A DNA stretch of 58,719 bases from Phycisphaerae bacterium (GCA_014859965.1 JACZKQ010000156.1:1-58719), one strand, 5' to 3'. Shown: positions 36,901-44,336, counted from the first letter of the stretch. Notes: generated by a model not told the origin, from the letters alone. Translations and numbers: made by a program.

Positions 36901-37036
36901 CATGCAGCAGTTCAACGATCAATTTCAGCATTTCCAGGATGACGCGCCCGCCTGCGACGTCTGCGGATCCATCTGCGTCAGAAACGGAACCTGTTACCGG
37001 TGCTATAACTGCGGAAACTCCATGGGATGCTCATGA
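33989..37036 (+). CDS. nrdJ: Vitamin B12-dependent (class II) ribonucleoside-diphosphate reductase
   Basis: 1015 aa, the length of the large adenosylcobalamin-dependent type. The start ATG 33989 has GGAGG 9 nt upstream. Recognisable elements: active-site Cys region SNPCSEFMFIDDSACNLASL, NGSYPEPNITVNSHRFRPLG, the barrel segment VLAPTGTIGFMMDCDTTGIE, and a TSCPD-type domain near 760-870. A C-terminal Cys-rich ribbon (CDVCGSICVRNGTCYRCYNC) probably carries the redox cysteines that re-reduce the active site. It makes deoxyribonucleotides without needing oxygen, fitting an anaerobe. It stands alone without nrdA/B/D, probably as a single gene under NrdR control. Confidence 0.95.
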   Translation: MKDEKMGIPNEKSTGPRFQPWASPMPAKGAGLKVGRHFSQADKHPFDEIEWETRQASITDDTGQVIFEQNNVEVPAFWSQLATKVVVSKYFYGDADLGEREYSVKQLVHRVCRTIADCGRKDGYFGTAEDTDNFYNELTWLCVNQFGSFNSPVWFNVGLYHVHGVTGSNHNWRWDETKQQAVPCTNSYEYPQASACFIQSVADTMDDIMRLARSEAMLFKHGSGTGTDMSTLRSSREKLSGGGRPSGPLSFMRVFDQIAAVVKSGGKTRRAAKMQSLKVDHPDIREFITCKADEERKAWALIEQGYGGDLNNEAYSSIMFQNSNLSVRASDAFMEAAEKDAPWFTKSVTTGETIGEYSARELMRLIAEGTRICGDPGMQFHTTINKWHTCPNSGPINASNPCSEFMFIDDSACNLASLNLMKFRKEDGTFDVENFTRAVRLFIIAQEILVDNGSYPEPNITVNSHRFRPLGLGYANLGSLAMSLALPYDSDAARTWASAITALMTGTAYAVSAEIAAIKSPFEGYEQNKEAMLNVIGMHREHAYNIPEVHCAAYLLNAAKNAWDEAFDAGAQKGFRNSQVTVLAPTGTIGFMMDCDTTGIEPDIALVKYKLLAGGGMLKIVNRTVPMALDRLGYSADEIRAICDTIDVDETIETAVVLREEHLPVFDCAFKPRQGKRHIHYQAHLKMMAAVQPFLSGAISKTINMPKESTTEEIAGAYMEGWKLGIKAIAIYRDGSKRIQPVNTNKDGNAKKTEAAAPRPFRRRLAETRNSITHKFSVAGHEGYLTVGLYEDGQPGELFITMAKEGSTVGGLMDVIGTCVSMALQYGVPLITLVDKFRHARFEPAGMTSNKNIPFAKSLIDYIFCWMGCQFIPGYAEKNTPNRAKAGDVNNKNTTTAREVVEKTKDLAKKIDEAKAIQSKAAKSKPEDTAKPSAAAGARSDRFSDETADRIVSLVHSVVGGNGGVQPKAAVMQQFNDQFQHFQDDAPACDVCGSICVRNGTCYRCYNCGNSMGCS

Positions 37037-37255
37037 TTACTCTTGTGGGCGCGTGGACGGTGCACGATTGAATTATAAATTGGGCTGCCTTGCTGGGGCG
37101 GTAATAGACAGCACAGCAATGTATAGACGTCTAACTGAGTACTGCTCAAATGGACCGCCATAATATCTGCTCTTCGTAAACTTTGAAACGGCAAATGGTT
37201 GTATGGACTTATCACGAAAATCACCTATGCACCGAAGAAATTTGCATGTTTTTGC
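37037..37255. other. Intergenic region after nrdJ
   Basis: About 220 AT-richer bases in which I see no gene, no convincing terminator for nrdJ and no clear repeat. Confidence 0.4.
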
Positions 37256-37283
37256 TTGCATCCGAACGAGAGTTGGATATGAT
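37256..37283 (+). promoter_or_regulatory. Promoter of the predicted small RNA
   Basis: TTGCAT (37256-37261), 16 nt spacer, TATGAT (37278-37283): 4/6 and 5/6. The predicted start is near 37290. Confidence 0.55.
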
Positions 37284-37289
37284 ACGTTC

Positions 37290-37424
37290 AACGACGTCGG
37301 GGGGAATACTTAGGAGGACGGCGACGACAAACAGCTCGGTTTGTTTGTACCCTTGAAGATTATAAAGGGCTCATTCTCTATAAATTTTGGGTCGCTAAGC
37401 ATGGATGCTTGCGGCCCTTTTTTT
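37290..37424 (+). ncRNA. Predicted ~135-nt small RNA with three hairpins
   Basis: A promoter at 37256-37283 and a strong intrinsic terminator ending at 37424 bracket about 135 nt with no credible open frame. Three hairpins follow one another: ACAAAC/GTTTGT with a 6-nt loop (37327-37344), CCCTT/AAGGG with a 10-nt loop (37350-37369), and the terminator stem (37389-37417). An unpaired AGGAGGA (37312-37318) precedes the first hairpin, but no ATG, GTG or TTG follows at ribosome-site distance. The terminator loop is AUGGAU, a hexaloop containing GGA as in CsrA targets. It matches no RNA family I can recall. It could be a regulatory sRNA, a protein-sequestering RNA or an orphan leader. Confidence 0.6.
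37389..37424 (+). terminator. Rho-independent terminator of the small RNA
   Basis: GGGTCGC (37389-37395) pairs with GCGGCCC (37411-37417) with one G-U pair. A single T bulge, then AAGC/GCTT, closes on the loop ATGGAT. Seven consecutive T follow (37418-37424). This is the best + strand terminator in the window. Confidence 0.85.
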
Positions 37425-37668
37425 GCGCTTTGACACACATTCTCGTTAGGCCGGTGCCCGCAAGCAGTCGACCTTTGTTCCGTTGAACTCGACAATCACG
37501 TTCCGCCGCTGCCATTCCAGAACACGCCTGATCAATCGCCAAAGACTTACATTCCTGTATACAAGCTGGCATTTTGCAACAAAAATGTAAAGCTTTGCCA
37601 AATAACCTGCCGCGACACAAAACACTTAAGCTCTTTATGTAACGTGACTTACAACGATGTTCCGCAAA

Positions 37669-37685
37669 TGGCACGCCGATTGCTT
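37669..37685 (+). promoter_or_regulatory. Consensus sigma-54 (RpoN) promoter of the porin-like gene
   Basis: TGGCACG-CCGA-TTGCT matches the -24/-12 consensus TGGCACG-N4-TTGCW at every fixed position, with GG (37670-37671) and GC (37682-37683) separated by the obligatory 10 nt. The expected start is near 37695, about 84 nt before the GTG at 37779. An inverted repeat TTACATT...AATGTAA lies upstream at about 37545-37592 and could bind the required activator; no activator gene is in the window. Confidence 0.8.
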
Positions 37686-37778
37686 ATGTCAGAGCATCAT
37701 TACAGCATCGTGCCGGCCGGTCACAATCAAACGGTTAGGAACAGGAAGACAAGTACCAATATTTAAAGGAGCAAGTAA

Positions 37779-38537
37779 GTGACAACAAGAACAGGCCTCT
37801 TAGTGACGACTCTGTTTTTAACAACCTTAACACACGCCGTCATCGCCGAGCAGGCGATCGGTCTGGAACTCACAGCAGACTTTTACAGCAAGTACATCTG
37901 GCGAGGGCAGAACCTCAACGACGATTACGCCTTTCAGCCTGGCGCAGCGATCACCTATGGCGGCCTCACCGCCGCGATCTGGGGAAGCCTCGACATGACC
38001 AACATCAACGGCAACGCCGGTGAGTTCACCGAACACGACTTTACGGTAGACTACTCAGGCGACGTACCCGGTATCGACGGGCTCGGCTACTCCGTCGGCG
38101 TCATCCATTACCGCTTCCCCAGCATCGGGCACACGACCGAATTGTACTGGGGATTCGCCCTCGATGCCCCGCTCAACCCGTCCGTGACGGTCTACCATGA
38201 CATCGACGAAATCAATGGCACGTACATCTCACTCGGCCTGAGCCACTCCATTGACAAGATCGTCGAGTTGACCCCCGGCCTGCCGGTCGGACTGGAGATC
38301 GGCGCAAGCCTCGGCATCGGCAGTTCTGACTACAATAAGGGGTATTGGGGCGTGAACGACACAAGACCCAACGACCTGGCGTTCTCTATCGCTTTTCCCA
38401 TGGAGGTCGCCGGATGGACCTTCGCCCCGAGCATCAATTACGTCACGCTCATCAGCAACGACATGCGACGCAGTGACGCGTACGCCAGAAGCAGCGACTA
38501 CTTCTTCACCGGTCTGAGCCTGTCCAAGAGCTTTTGA
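37779..38537 (+). CDS. Outer-membrane beta-barrel protein, TorF-like putative porin
   Basis: 252 aa. GTG start at 37779 with AAAGGAG 8 nt upstream and a signal peptide (LLVTTLFLTTLTHAVIA). The mature part is a series of amphipathic beta strands ending in Phe, as in outer-membrane barrels. The opening YSKYIWRGQNLNDDYAFQPG and AAIWGSLDM resemble the TorF/gcw_chp family. It is likely located in the outer membrane and allows passage of a small solute. It is monocistronic: sigma-54 promoter upstream, intrinsic terminator downstream. RpoN control suggests induction under a nutrient signal such as nitrogen limitation, but that is inference. Confidence 0.78.
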   Translation: MTTRTGLLVTTLFLTTLTHAVIAEQAIGLELTADFYSKYIWRGQNLNDDYAFQPGAAITYGGLTAAIWGSLDMTNINGNAGEFTEHDFTVDYSGDVPGIDGLGYSVGVIHYRFPSIGHTTELYWGFALDAPLNPSVTVYHDIDEINGTYISLGLSHSIDKIVELTPGLPVGLEIGASLGIGSSDYNKGYWGVNDTRPNDLAFSIAFPMEVAGWTFAPSINYVTLISNDMRRSDAYARSSDYFFTGLSLSKSF

Positions 38538-38592
38538 GAAGAGAAAGGAAATGAGAGGCGACGCCATAGGATAGTACGCCTCCTCACCTAAG

Positions 38593-38626
38593 GGCCTCGC
38601 TTGCTGAGCACGCGAGGCCTTTTCTT
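38593..38626 (+). terminator. Rho-independent terminator of the porin-like gene
   Basis: GGCCTCGC (38593-38600) and GCGAGGCC (38612-38619) form a perfect 8-bp stem with an 11-nt loop, followed by TTTTCTT. Confidence 0.85.
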
Positions 38627-38714
38627 GCGCCTCACTGCCTCGCTCGAAGCACCGCGCCCTCATCCTCAAAAGGTCCACGCCCATCAATCGCAAAAATCGA
38701 GCGGCATTACGGAT

Positions 38715-38743
38715 TTGACAAATTCGTGGCGTTCAGGTATGTG
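38715..38743 (+). promoter_or_regulatory. Candidate promoter of mnmA
   Basis: A perfect TTGACA (38715-38720) is followed after 17 nt by TATGTG (38738-38743), a poor -10. The start point would be near 38750, about 90 nt before the first ATG. Confidence 0.4.
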
Positions 38744-38841
38744 TAGGGGTTCGCCCGCAGACAATGGTGAACTACCGGCCCGCAAAACAGTAGTATGGCT
38801 GAGCGTATGGACGGGTTTTGGTGGTGTACTCCGATCATTGA

Positions 38842-39960
38842 ATGGCACATTTTAAAGACTACAATCTACGACTGATGGAGCCGAGCTTCGAGCCGTACCG
38901 GCCGGCGCACCCTCCTGACCGCCGCGCGGCAGTCCTCATGAGCGGCGGCGTCGACAGTTCTGTCACGGCTCATCTTCTTAAAGAAGCCGGATGGGACATC
39001 GTGGGCGTCACCATGAAGATCCCGACCGCCTGCGATACACAGAAACGCGGCTGTTGCGGGGCCGATGCAGCATTTGTTTGTCACGAATTGCATATACCCC
39101 ACTATTTCGTCGACGTCGTCGAAGCTTTCGAGAGTTTGATTATCCAGCGTTTCCGCAACGCCTATGCCGCCGGACAAACGCCGAATCCCTGCGTCGACTG
39201 CAACACATTCCTTAAGTTCTCATTGGTGTGGGATCTGATTGAAGAGACTTTTGGAATACATCACGTCGCAACCGGCCATTACGCCCACGTCGTCGCGACG
39301 CAAAACGGTCCGGTGCTGCGCCGCGGCGCCGACAGCGCGAAGGACCAGAGTTACTTCATCTACGGCATTGCCCGTGAACGTCTCGGCCGGCTCCTGCTGC
39401 CCCTCGGCGAACGCACGAAAGGCGACGTGCGTGGGATGGCCGGGCAGTCAAACCTCAGTATCGCCGAAAAACCCGAAAGCATGGAACTGTGCTTCGCGGG
39501 CGAGGCGGATTACAGAAACGCCCTCGGCCCTGACGAAGCCGACCGCCCCGGCCCGCTGACCGATATGACAGGCCACGTCATCGGCACACACAAGGGTATC
39601 TCAAATTATACCCTCGGGCAGCGGCGGGGCCTCGGATTTGCCGGCGGAGAGCCCCTATACGTCGGGAGAATTGACCCGCAGGACAATACCGTCGCCATCG
39701 GCACGCGTCCGGAAGTCAGCCGCCGCGACGTCCGAGCCACCGAATTCAACGTGCTCCTGCCGGCTATGCTCAAGCCTCGCGGCCGATTGTCGGGCAAGAT
39801 ACGCTCCTACGGTCAGCCGCACGCCTGCACCGTGACCGACGTAACACCTGAGGGTGTCGCGGTAGAGTTCGATGAGCCGCAGTTCGCTCCCGCCCCGGGC
39901 CAAAGGCTCGTCCTCTACTATGCCGACGAGTATGTCGCCGGCGGCGGGACAATCGTATAA
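38842..39960 (+). CDS. mnmA: tRNA-specific 2-thiouridylase MnmA
   Basis: 372 aa from ATG 38842; the ATG at 38875 is an alternative start. The PP-loop AVLMSGGVDSSVTAHLL binds ATP. Cysteine motifs NPCVDCNTFLKF and SMELCFAG hold the two catalytic cysteines, and the C-terminal beta-barrel has the typical NYTLGQRRGLGFAGGEPLYV. The enzyme adenylates U34 of Lys, Glu and Gln tRNAs and inserts sulfur, giving 2-thiouridine. The sequence TACDTQKRGCCGADAAFVC near residue 65 is a Cys-rich insertion seen in part of the family. It is an independent housekeeping gene between the porin-like gene and psd. Confidence 0.95.
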   Translation: MAHFKDYNLRLMEPSFEPYRPAHPPDRRAAVLMSGGVDSSVTAHLLKEAGWDIVGVTMKIPTACDTQKRGCCGADAAFVCHELHIPHYFVDVVEAFESLIIQRFRNAYAAGQTPNPCVDCNTFLKFSLVWDLIEETFGIHHVATGHYAHVVATQNGPVLRRGADSAKDQSYFIYGIARERLGRLLLPLGERTKGDVRGMAGQSNLSIAEKPESMELCFAGEADYRNALGPDEADRPGPLTDMTGHVIGTHKGISNYTLGQRRGLGFAGGEPLYVGRIDPQDNTVAIGTRPEVSRRDVRATEFNVLLPAMLKPRGRLSGKIRSYGQPHACTVTDVTPEGVAVEFDEPQFAPAPGQRLVLYYADEYVAGGGTIV

Positions 39961-39972
39961 CATATAAACGGC

Positions 39973-40001
39973 TTGCTTGTTTTGCACCGGGCGGATATGA
40001 T
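39973..40001 (+). promoter_or_regulatory. Sigma-70-type promoter of psd-pssA
   Basis: TTGCTT (39973-39978), 17 nt spacer, TATGAT (39996-40001): 3/6 and 5/6. The start is expected around 40006-40011, at or only a few bases before the ATG at 40011. No ribosome site precedes that ATG, so the mRNA may be leaderless. Confidence 0.58.
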
Positions 40002-40010
40002 TTGAATCTT

Positions 40011-40691
40011 ATGAAGATACCAATAACAAAATATGGCCTTCCACAGGCGGCTGTCTTTCCGGCAATCGTCGCGGCCCTGATGTTGGGCGTCTGGCTGCTC
40101 GGCGGCAGAAGGCTGACTGCCTGGCAGATCACCGCGGTTGAGCTGGTTTTGCTGACCGTTTTGATCTGGGTGCTGGCGTTTTTCCGTGATCCGGAGCGGC
40201 ACATCACCGCTGACGCCAATGTGCTGTTATCGCCCGCTGATGGCGTCATCGCCGATATCCAAACGGTTGCCAACCCCTTTGGCAGCGGCGAGGCCGTTCA
40301 GATCGGCATCTTCCTGAACATCTTCAACGTCCACATAAACCGGGTCCCTTGTGCCGTCCGCATCGAAGAGATCAGCTATAAAGAAGGCCGTTTTATCAAC
40401 GCCATGCACGCCGACGCCGGCCGGGTCAATGAATCCAACGATGTCACCATGACCCGCCTGGCCGCCCCGCACGACCGCCTCCGCGTCCGCCAGATCTCCG
40501 GCGCCATCGCCCGGCGGATCGTTTGCGACGCCAAGCCGAATCAGGATTTTGCGGCAGGAGAAAGATTCGGAATGATCAAGTTCGGGTCAAGAACCGAACT
40601 TCTTTTGCCGATGCGGGATGAAGCCACGTGTCTTGTAACCGTAGGCGACAAGGTCAAGGCCGGGCTCACCGTCCTCGTGAGGTACGAATGA
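40011..40691 (+). CDS. psd: Phosphatidylserine decarboxylase proenzyme (short form)
   Basis: 226 aa from ATG 40011; a TTG at 40002 is in frame but directly abuts the -10 box. Two N-terminal membrane segments (AAVFPAIVAALMLGVWLLGG; WQITAVELVLLTVLIWVLAF) precede the PS_Dcarbxylase domain (RDPERHI, LSPADGVI, IGIFLNIFNVHINRVP). Self-cleavage at FGSRTEL, before the Ser, yields the pyruvoyl cofactor. It converts phosphatidylserine to phosphatidylethanolamine at the inner membrane. The stop codon overlaps the start of pssA (ATGA), so the two steps of PE synthesis are encoded together. Confidence 0.93.
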   Translation: MKIPITKYGLPQAAVFPAIVAALMLGVWLLGGRRLTAWQITAVELVLLTVLIWVLAFFRDPERHITADANVLLSPADGVIADIQTVANPFGSGEAVQIGIFLNIFNVHINRVPCAVRIEEISYKEGRFINAMHADAGRVNESNDVTMTRLAAPHDRLRVRQISGAIARRIVCDAKPNQDFAAGERFGMIKFGSRTELLLPMRDEATCLVTVGDKVKAGLTVLVRYE

Positions 40692-41641
40692 TGTCCCTGC
40701 GGAGTGAACGAGCACGAAAACGCAAACTGCTTCATCGCGTGCGCCACCAGCGGTTGAAGTACGTCACCATTCTGCCGTCGCTGATCACCCTCATAAACGG
40801 CATTTGCGGCTTTGCCGCCATCGTCTTCGCCAGCAAGGGCGTCGAGCACATGTCCGTTCGGCAGATCAACCTGTCCTACTTCACCTGGTCCGCCTGGATG
40901 ATCTTCTTCGCCATGGTGGCCGACATGCTCGACGGACGTGTGGCCCGCATCAGCAAAACCACTTCCAGCTTCGGCGGCCAGCTCGACAGCCTCTGCGACG
41001 CCATCAGCTTCGGCGTCGCCCCTGCGTTCCTCATGCTCAAACTGCTCGACCACAAGCTCCACGAAATGGTCGGCCCCGAATTTATCCTCGAAGGCTTTGT
41101 CTACCGGTTCGTCTGGCTCGCAGCCGCCGCCTACATGGCCTGCGCCACCATTCGGCTGGCCCGCTTCAACGTCGAAAACGAAGAAGACGAGACCGCCCAC
41201 ATGAGCTTTGTAGGCCTGCCCACCCCCGCCGCCGCGGGCGTCCTGGCCAGCCTGATCCTGTTCTACCAGGACATGCTCGTCGACCTGGGCGACGCGCCGC
41301 TTGTGAAGTTCAGCGAATCGGCGGTGATCGGCTCGCTGCCCTTCGTCGCCATCGGCCTGGCGATTCTGATGATCGGCCGCATACGCTACCCCCACCTTGT
41401 CAACCTCTACCTCCGCGGCCGAAAGCCCATGACGCATCTCTTCTGGGCCGTCGTCATCGGCGGCGTGATCGTTCTCTTCACGCTCCAGACGGCCCTGGTG
41501 ATCGCGTTCTGCGGCTTCGCCCTGACCGGCGTCGCCCGCTGGGCCGCCTACCGCATCCGCGTCCTCCGCCGAGGCGGCCTCGAACCCGAACCACCCATCC
41601 TCAGTGTATCCACCCCCGACACCGACGACCTCCCCCAATAG
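40688..41641 (+). CDS. pssA: CDP-diacylglycerol-serine O-phosphatidyltransferase
   Basis: 317 aa from ATG 40688, which overlaps the psd stop by 4 nt; a second ATG follows directly. The CDP-alcohol phosphotransferase signature is complete: DMLDGRVAR, then GGQLDSLCD. About seven or eight hydrophobic membrane segments follow, including VKYVTILPSLITLINGICGF-like and AALGVLAS-like stretches. It makes phosphatidylserine from CDP-diacylglycerol and serine, the substrate of the upstream psd. The gene ends facing the SGNH hydrolase, with one terminator hairpin between them. Confidence 0.93.
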   Translation: MMSLRSERARKRKLLHRVRHQRLKYVTILPSLITLINGICGFAAIVFASKGVEHMSVRQINLSYFTWSAWMIFFAMVADMLDGRVARISKTTSSFGGQLDSLCDAISFGVAPAFLMLKLLDHKLHEMVGPEFILEGFVYRFVWLAAAAYMACATIRLARFNVENEEDETAHMSFVGLPTPAAAGVLASLILFYQDMLVDLGDAPLVKFSESAVIGSLPFVAIGLAILMIGRIRYPHLVNLYLRGRKPMTHLFWAVVIGGVIVLFTLQTALVIAFCGFALTGVARWAAYRIRVLRRGGLEPEPPILSVSTPDTDDLPQ

Positions 41642-41691
41642 AACGCCTGCACGAGCGCGCCAGGGTCCGGGGTATGCACCCGGAGTGATTG

Positions 41692-41725
41692 AAAAAAGGC
41701 CCGCGCGGTTTTTGCCGCACGGGCC
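41692..41725 (-). terminator. Rho-independent terminator of the SGNH hydrolase gene
   Basis: GGCCCG (41698-41703) and CGGGCC (41720-41725) pair, with an inner GCGG/CCGC and one mismatch. On the minus strand six U follow (41697-41692). Read on the + strand the same hairpin lacks a good U-tract but could slow pssA transcription. Confidence 0.8.
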
Positions 41726-41772
41726 CCTGTCGGTCCGTGACATTTTACTCCCGCATCGATCCCGACGCGAGA

Positions 41773-42483
41773 CTATTTCTTCTCGCCCATCAGCTCGGCG
41801 ATTTTGGGCTCCATCGCCTCTGCCCAGATCTGATAGCCCTTCGTGTTCGGATGCAGAAAATCAGGCATGATCTCCTTCGGCAGCGCGCCGTCGGCGTCGA
41901 GGAACTTCGCATTGATATCCAGGTAGTGGATCATCTTGCCGTCGGCGATCTTCGACGCCAGTTCGCTGGCTTTGGCGTTCTTCTCCCGCTGCGGGCACGG
42001 CTGCGGCGCCCGCGGGAAGATCGCAAGAACGAGAATCTTCATCTGGGGCAGTTCGGCCCGGAGTTTGGCGCAGATGGCCTTGATCCCATCGGCAATTTCC
42101 TCGGCGGTGTTGTCCTCGCCGTTGGAGTTGTTCGTTCCGATCATGATCACCGCCAGCTTCGGGCTGATACCGTCGATCTCACCGTGGTCCAGCCGCCACA
42201 GGACGTGCTGGGTCCGGTCGCCGCTGAAGCCCATGTTTACTGCCTTGCGCGGGGCGTAATACTTTTCCCAAAACTCCTTGCCGCCGCCGTCCCACCCGTG
42301 CGTAATGCTGTCGCCGATCATCAGGAGATCCACGTCACCCTGCTGCACGCGGTCCTTCACCCCCTCGTGCCGCGCCGACCACCAGTCCATGCGATGCGCA
42401 GGAGTTACCGCCGAATGCTGGGCGGCCGCCATCGCCGCACCGGATACAACAAAAATAAGGATAAACAAACACTTGTGAATCAT
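41773..42483 (-). CDS. Secreted SGNH/GDSL hydrolase
   Basis: 236 aa. ATG 42483 has AAAGGAGG 8 nt upstream, and the signal peptide is MIHKCLFILIFVVSGAAMAA. The SGNH blocks are visible: LLMIGDSITHGW (Ser), NMGFSGDRTQ (Gly), VIMIGTNNS (Asn) and MPDFLHPNTKGY (Asp-x-x-His). It is closest in pattern to the PAF-acetylhydrolase-like GDSL esterases, which in polysaccharide-degrading bacteria often remove acetyl groups from pectin or xylan. Divergent from the PL11 lyase gene, so deacetylation of rhamnogalacturonan is a reasonable guess. Confidence 0.9.
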   Translation of the reverse strand: MIHKCLFILIFVVSGAAMAAAQHSAVTPAHRMDWWSARHEGVKDRVQQGDVDLLMIGDSITHGWDGGGKEFWEKYYAPRKAVNMGFSGDRTQHVLWRLDHGEIDGISPKLAVIMIGTNNSNGEDNTAEEIADGIKAICAKLRAELPQMKILVLAIFPRAPQPCPQREKNAKASELASKIADGKMIHYLDINAKFLDADGALPKEIMPDFLHPNTKGYQIWAEAMEPKIAELMGEKK

Positions 42484-42541
42484 GGAACAGCCTCCTTTGA
42501 CAGTCAACAGAACATCACTTTGCAGCCAAACCGTTCGGAGA

Positions 42542-42570
42542 ATTATACCCGAGCCTGACGCCGGCGTAAA
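42542..42570 (-). promoter_or_regulatory. Sigma-70-type promoter of the SGNH hydrolase gene
   Basis: On the minus strand TTTACG (42570-42565), 17 nt spacer, TATAAT (42547-42542): 4/6 and 6/6. The start is near 42535, about 52 nt before the ATG. Confidence 0.62.
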
Positions 42571-42588
42571 GGCCGCGGCGATATTTTC

Positions 42589-42617
42589 TTGACGCAATCG
42601 GACGACGCCGGTATCTT
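42589..42617 (+). promoter_or_regulatory. Sigma-70-type promoter of the PL11 lyase gene
   Basis: TTGACG (42589-42594), 17 nt spacer, TATCTT (42612-42617): 5/6 and 4/6. The start is near 42624, about 47 nt before the ATG. The -35 boxes of this and the divergent promoter are 18 bp apart. Confidence 0.6.
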
Positions 42618-42670
42618 TTTAGTTTGTATTGTGTTCGAAGCTGTTGCGGAGGGTTTTCAGGAGGCCCATC

Positions 42671-44317
42671 ATGAAAATTAGCTCGGTAGTCCTGTTTACA
42701 GTGGTTCTGGTGGTCAGTGTGGCGCCCGCGGCATCGGCCGGCGAGAAAATCGACCGCGGTCTTGTCGCCCTGGAACGCCCCGACGGCAGCATCTTCCTGA
42801 GTTGGCGGCTCCTGGCCGACGACCCCGCGGACATCGCCTTCGAGGTGCGCCGGAACGACACCCGGCTGTTCATCACTCTGCCGACCTGTTGCGTGGATGG
42901 CTCCGCCGAACGCGGTAAGACATATACCTACCAATTATTCCGTATGGGCGAATTAGAACCGCTTGCCGCCGTCACCATTCAACTTACCGGCGCCCCCAAA
43001 CCCTATATCCGTATCCCGCTTGCCGGCGACTATGATTTCCAGAAAGTAGGCATCGCCGACCTCGACGGCGACGGCGTGTACGAATACCTCATCAAGCAGC
43101 CCAACTTCAACACCGACCCCTATCAGCAGCCCGGCTACTGGAAGCGCAGCACCACCACCTACAAAATCGAAGCCTATAAAGCCGACGGCACCATGCTCTG
43201 GCAGTATGACATGGGCTGGTCCATCGAGGCGGGCATCTGGTACTCGCCCTGGATCGTCTATGACCTTGACGGCGACGGCCGGGCGGAGGTCTACTGCAAG
43301 GCGGGCGAAGGCGACCCTCGCGACGACAACGGCCTGGTCACCTCCGGCCCGGAATACCTCGTCAAACTTGACGGCCTCACCGGCAAGGTTCTCGCCAAAT
43401 GCGACTGGCTCACGCGCGACGGTTACGAGGACTACAACCGTTCCCAGCGCAACTTCCTCAGCATCGCCTATCTCGACGGCAAGACCCCCTCTCTCATCGT
43501 ACAGCGCGGCACTTACAGCTTGATCAAGGTGCTCGCCCTCGACAAGGACCTGCAAAAGATATGGTACTGGGAATCCACGCAGGAACAAAAGAAGTACAGC
43601 GGCCAAAGCTCGCACAATCCGCTCACGGCCGACGTTGACGGCGACGGCAAGGATGAACTCGTCATCGGCGGCGCCGTCATCGACGACGACGGCAAGGGCC
43701 TCTGGACGCTCGAAATGGGCCACCCCGATTATGTCTACGTCGCCGACATCGACGCCGACAACCCCGGCCTGGAAATCTACTACGGCTTCGAAACCCGCCA
43801 GAAAGCCGGCGGCCTCTGCGTCGTCGACGCTGCTACCGGCCGAAAGCTCTGGACCCACAAAGAGCCGACTGTTCATATCCACGGCCAGGGCATGGCCGCC
43901 GACATCCTCGCCGAGCACCCCGGCATCGAATGCTGGGGCGGCGAACGCGACCTCAAACAGCGATGGCTGTACAGCGCCAAGGGCGAACTCCTTGAATTTC
44001 ACGAAACCGGGCCTCTGGCGCCGCGTGCGCTCTGGTGGGATGATGACCCCCAGAAAGAAGTCGTCCTTTCCGGCGCGATCCGCAAGTGGGGCAAGGACCC
44101 CATCCAGAAATTGGAAGGGAATCTCATCGCCGTTGTCGACTGTATCGGCGACTGGCGCGAAGAAGCCATTGTCAGCGTTAAGGGGGAGATTCGAATTTAT
44201 ACGACGACGATCCCCACTCAGGAACGCCGCGTCTGCCTCATGCAGAACCACCAGTACCGTATGGGCGTAGCAAGCCAGACAATGGGTTATTACTGTCCTC
44301 CGCAATTGGGCAAATGA
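42671..44317 (+). CDS. Rhamnogalacturonan lyase, polysaccharide lyase family 11
   Basis: 548 aa from ATG 42671 (AGGAGG upstream), with a signal peptide (VVLFTVVLVVSVAPAASA). An N-terminal beta domain (RGLVALERPDGSIFLSWRLL) precedes the eight-bladed propeller whose calcium loops read DLDGDGVYEY, DLDGDGRAEV and DVDGDGKDEL. The C-terminal GDWREEAIVSVKGEIRIYTT and YRMGVASQTMGYYCPPQLGK are PL11 hallmarks, and the length is somewhat shorter than usual (about 600). It cleaves the rhamnogalacturonan I backbone by beta-elimination outside the cytoplasm. Divergent from the SGNH esterase. Confidence 0.92.
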   Translation: MKISSVVLFTVVLVVSVAPAASAGEKIDRGLVALERPDGSIFLSWRLLADDPADIAFEVRRNDTRLFITLPTCCVDGSAERGKTYTYQLFRMGELEPLAAVTIQLTGAPKPYIRIPLAGDYDFQKVGIADLDGDGVYEYLIKQPNFNTDPYQQPGYWKRSTTTYKIEAYKADGTMLWQYDMGWSIEAGIWYSPWIVYDLDGDGRAEVYCKAGEGDPRDDNGLVTSGPEYLVKLDGLTGKVLAKCDWLTRDGYEDYNRSQRNFLSIAYLDGKTPSLIVQRGTYSLIKVLALDKDLQKIWYWESTQEQKKYSGQSSHNPLTADVDGDGKDELVIGGAVIDDDGKGLWTLEMGHPDYVYVADIDADNPGLEIYYGFETRQKAGGLCVVDAATGRKLWTHKEPTVHIHGQGMAADILAEHPGIECWGGERDLKQRWLYSAKGELLEFHETGPLAPRALWWDDDPQKEVVLSGAIRKWGKDPIQKLEGNLIAVVDCIGDWREEAIVSVKGEIRIYTTTIPTQERRVCLMQNHQYRMGVASQTMGYYCPPQLGK

Positions 44318-44336
44318 CAGCACCGCGACGCCAAAG

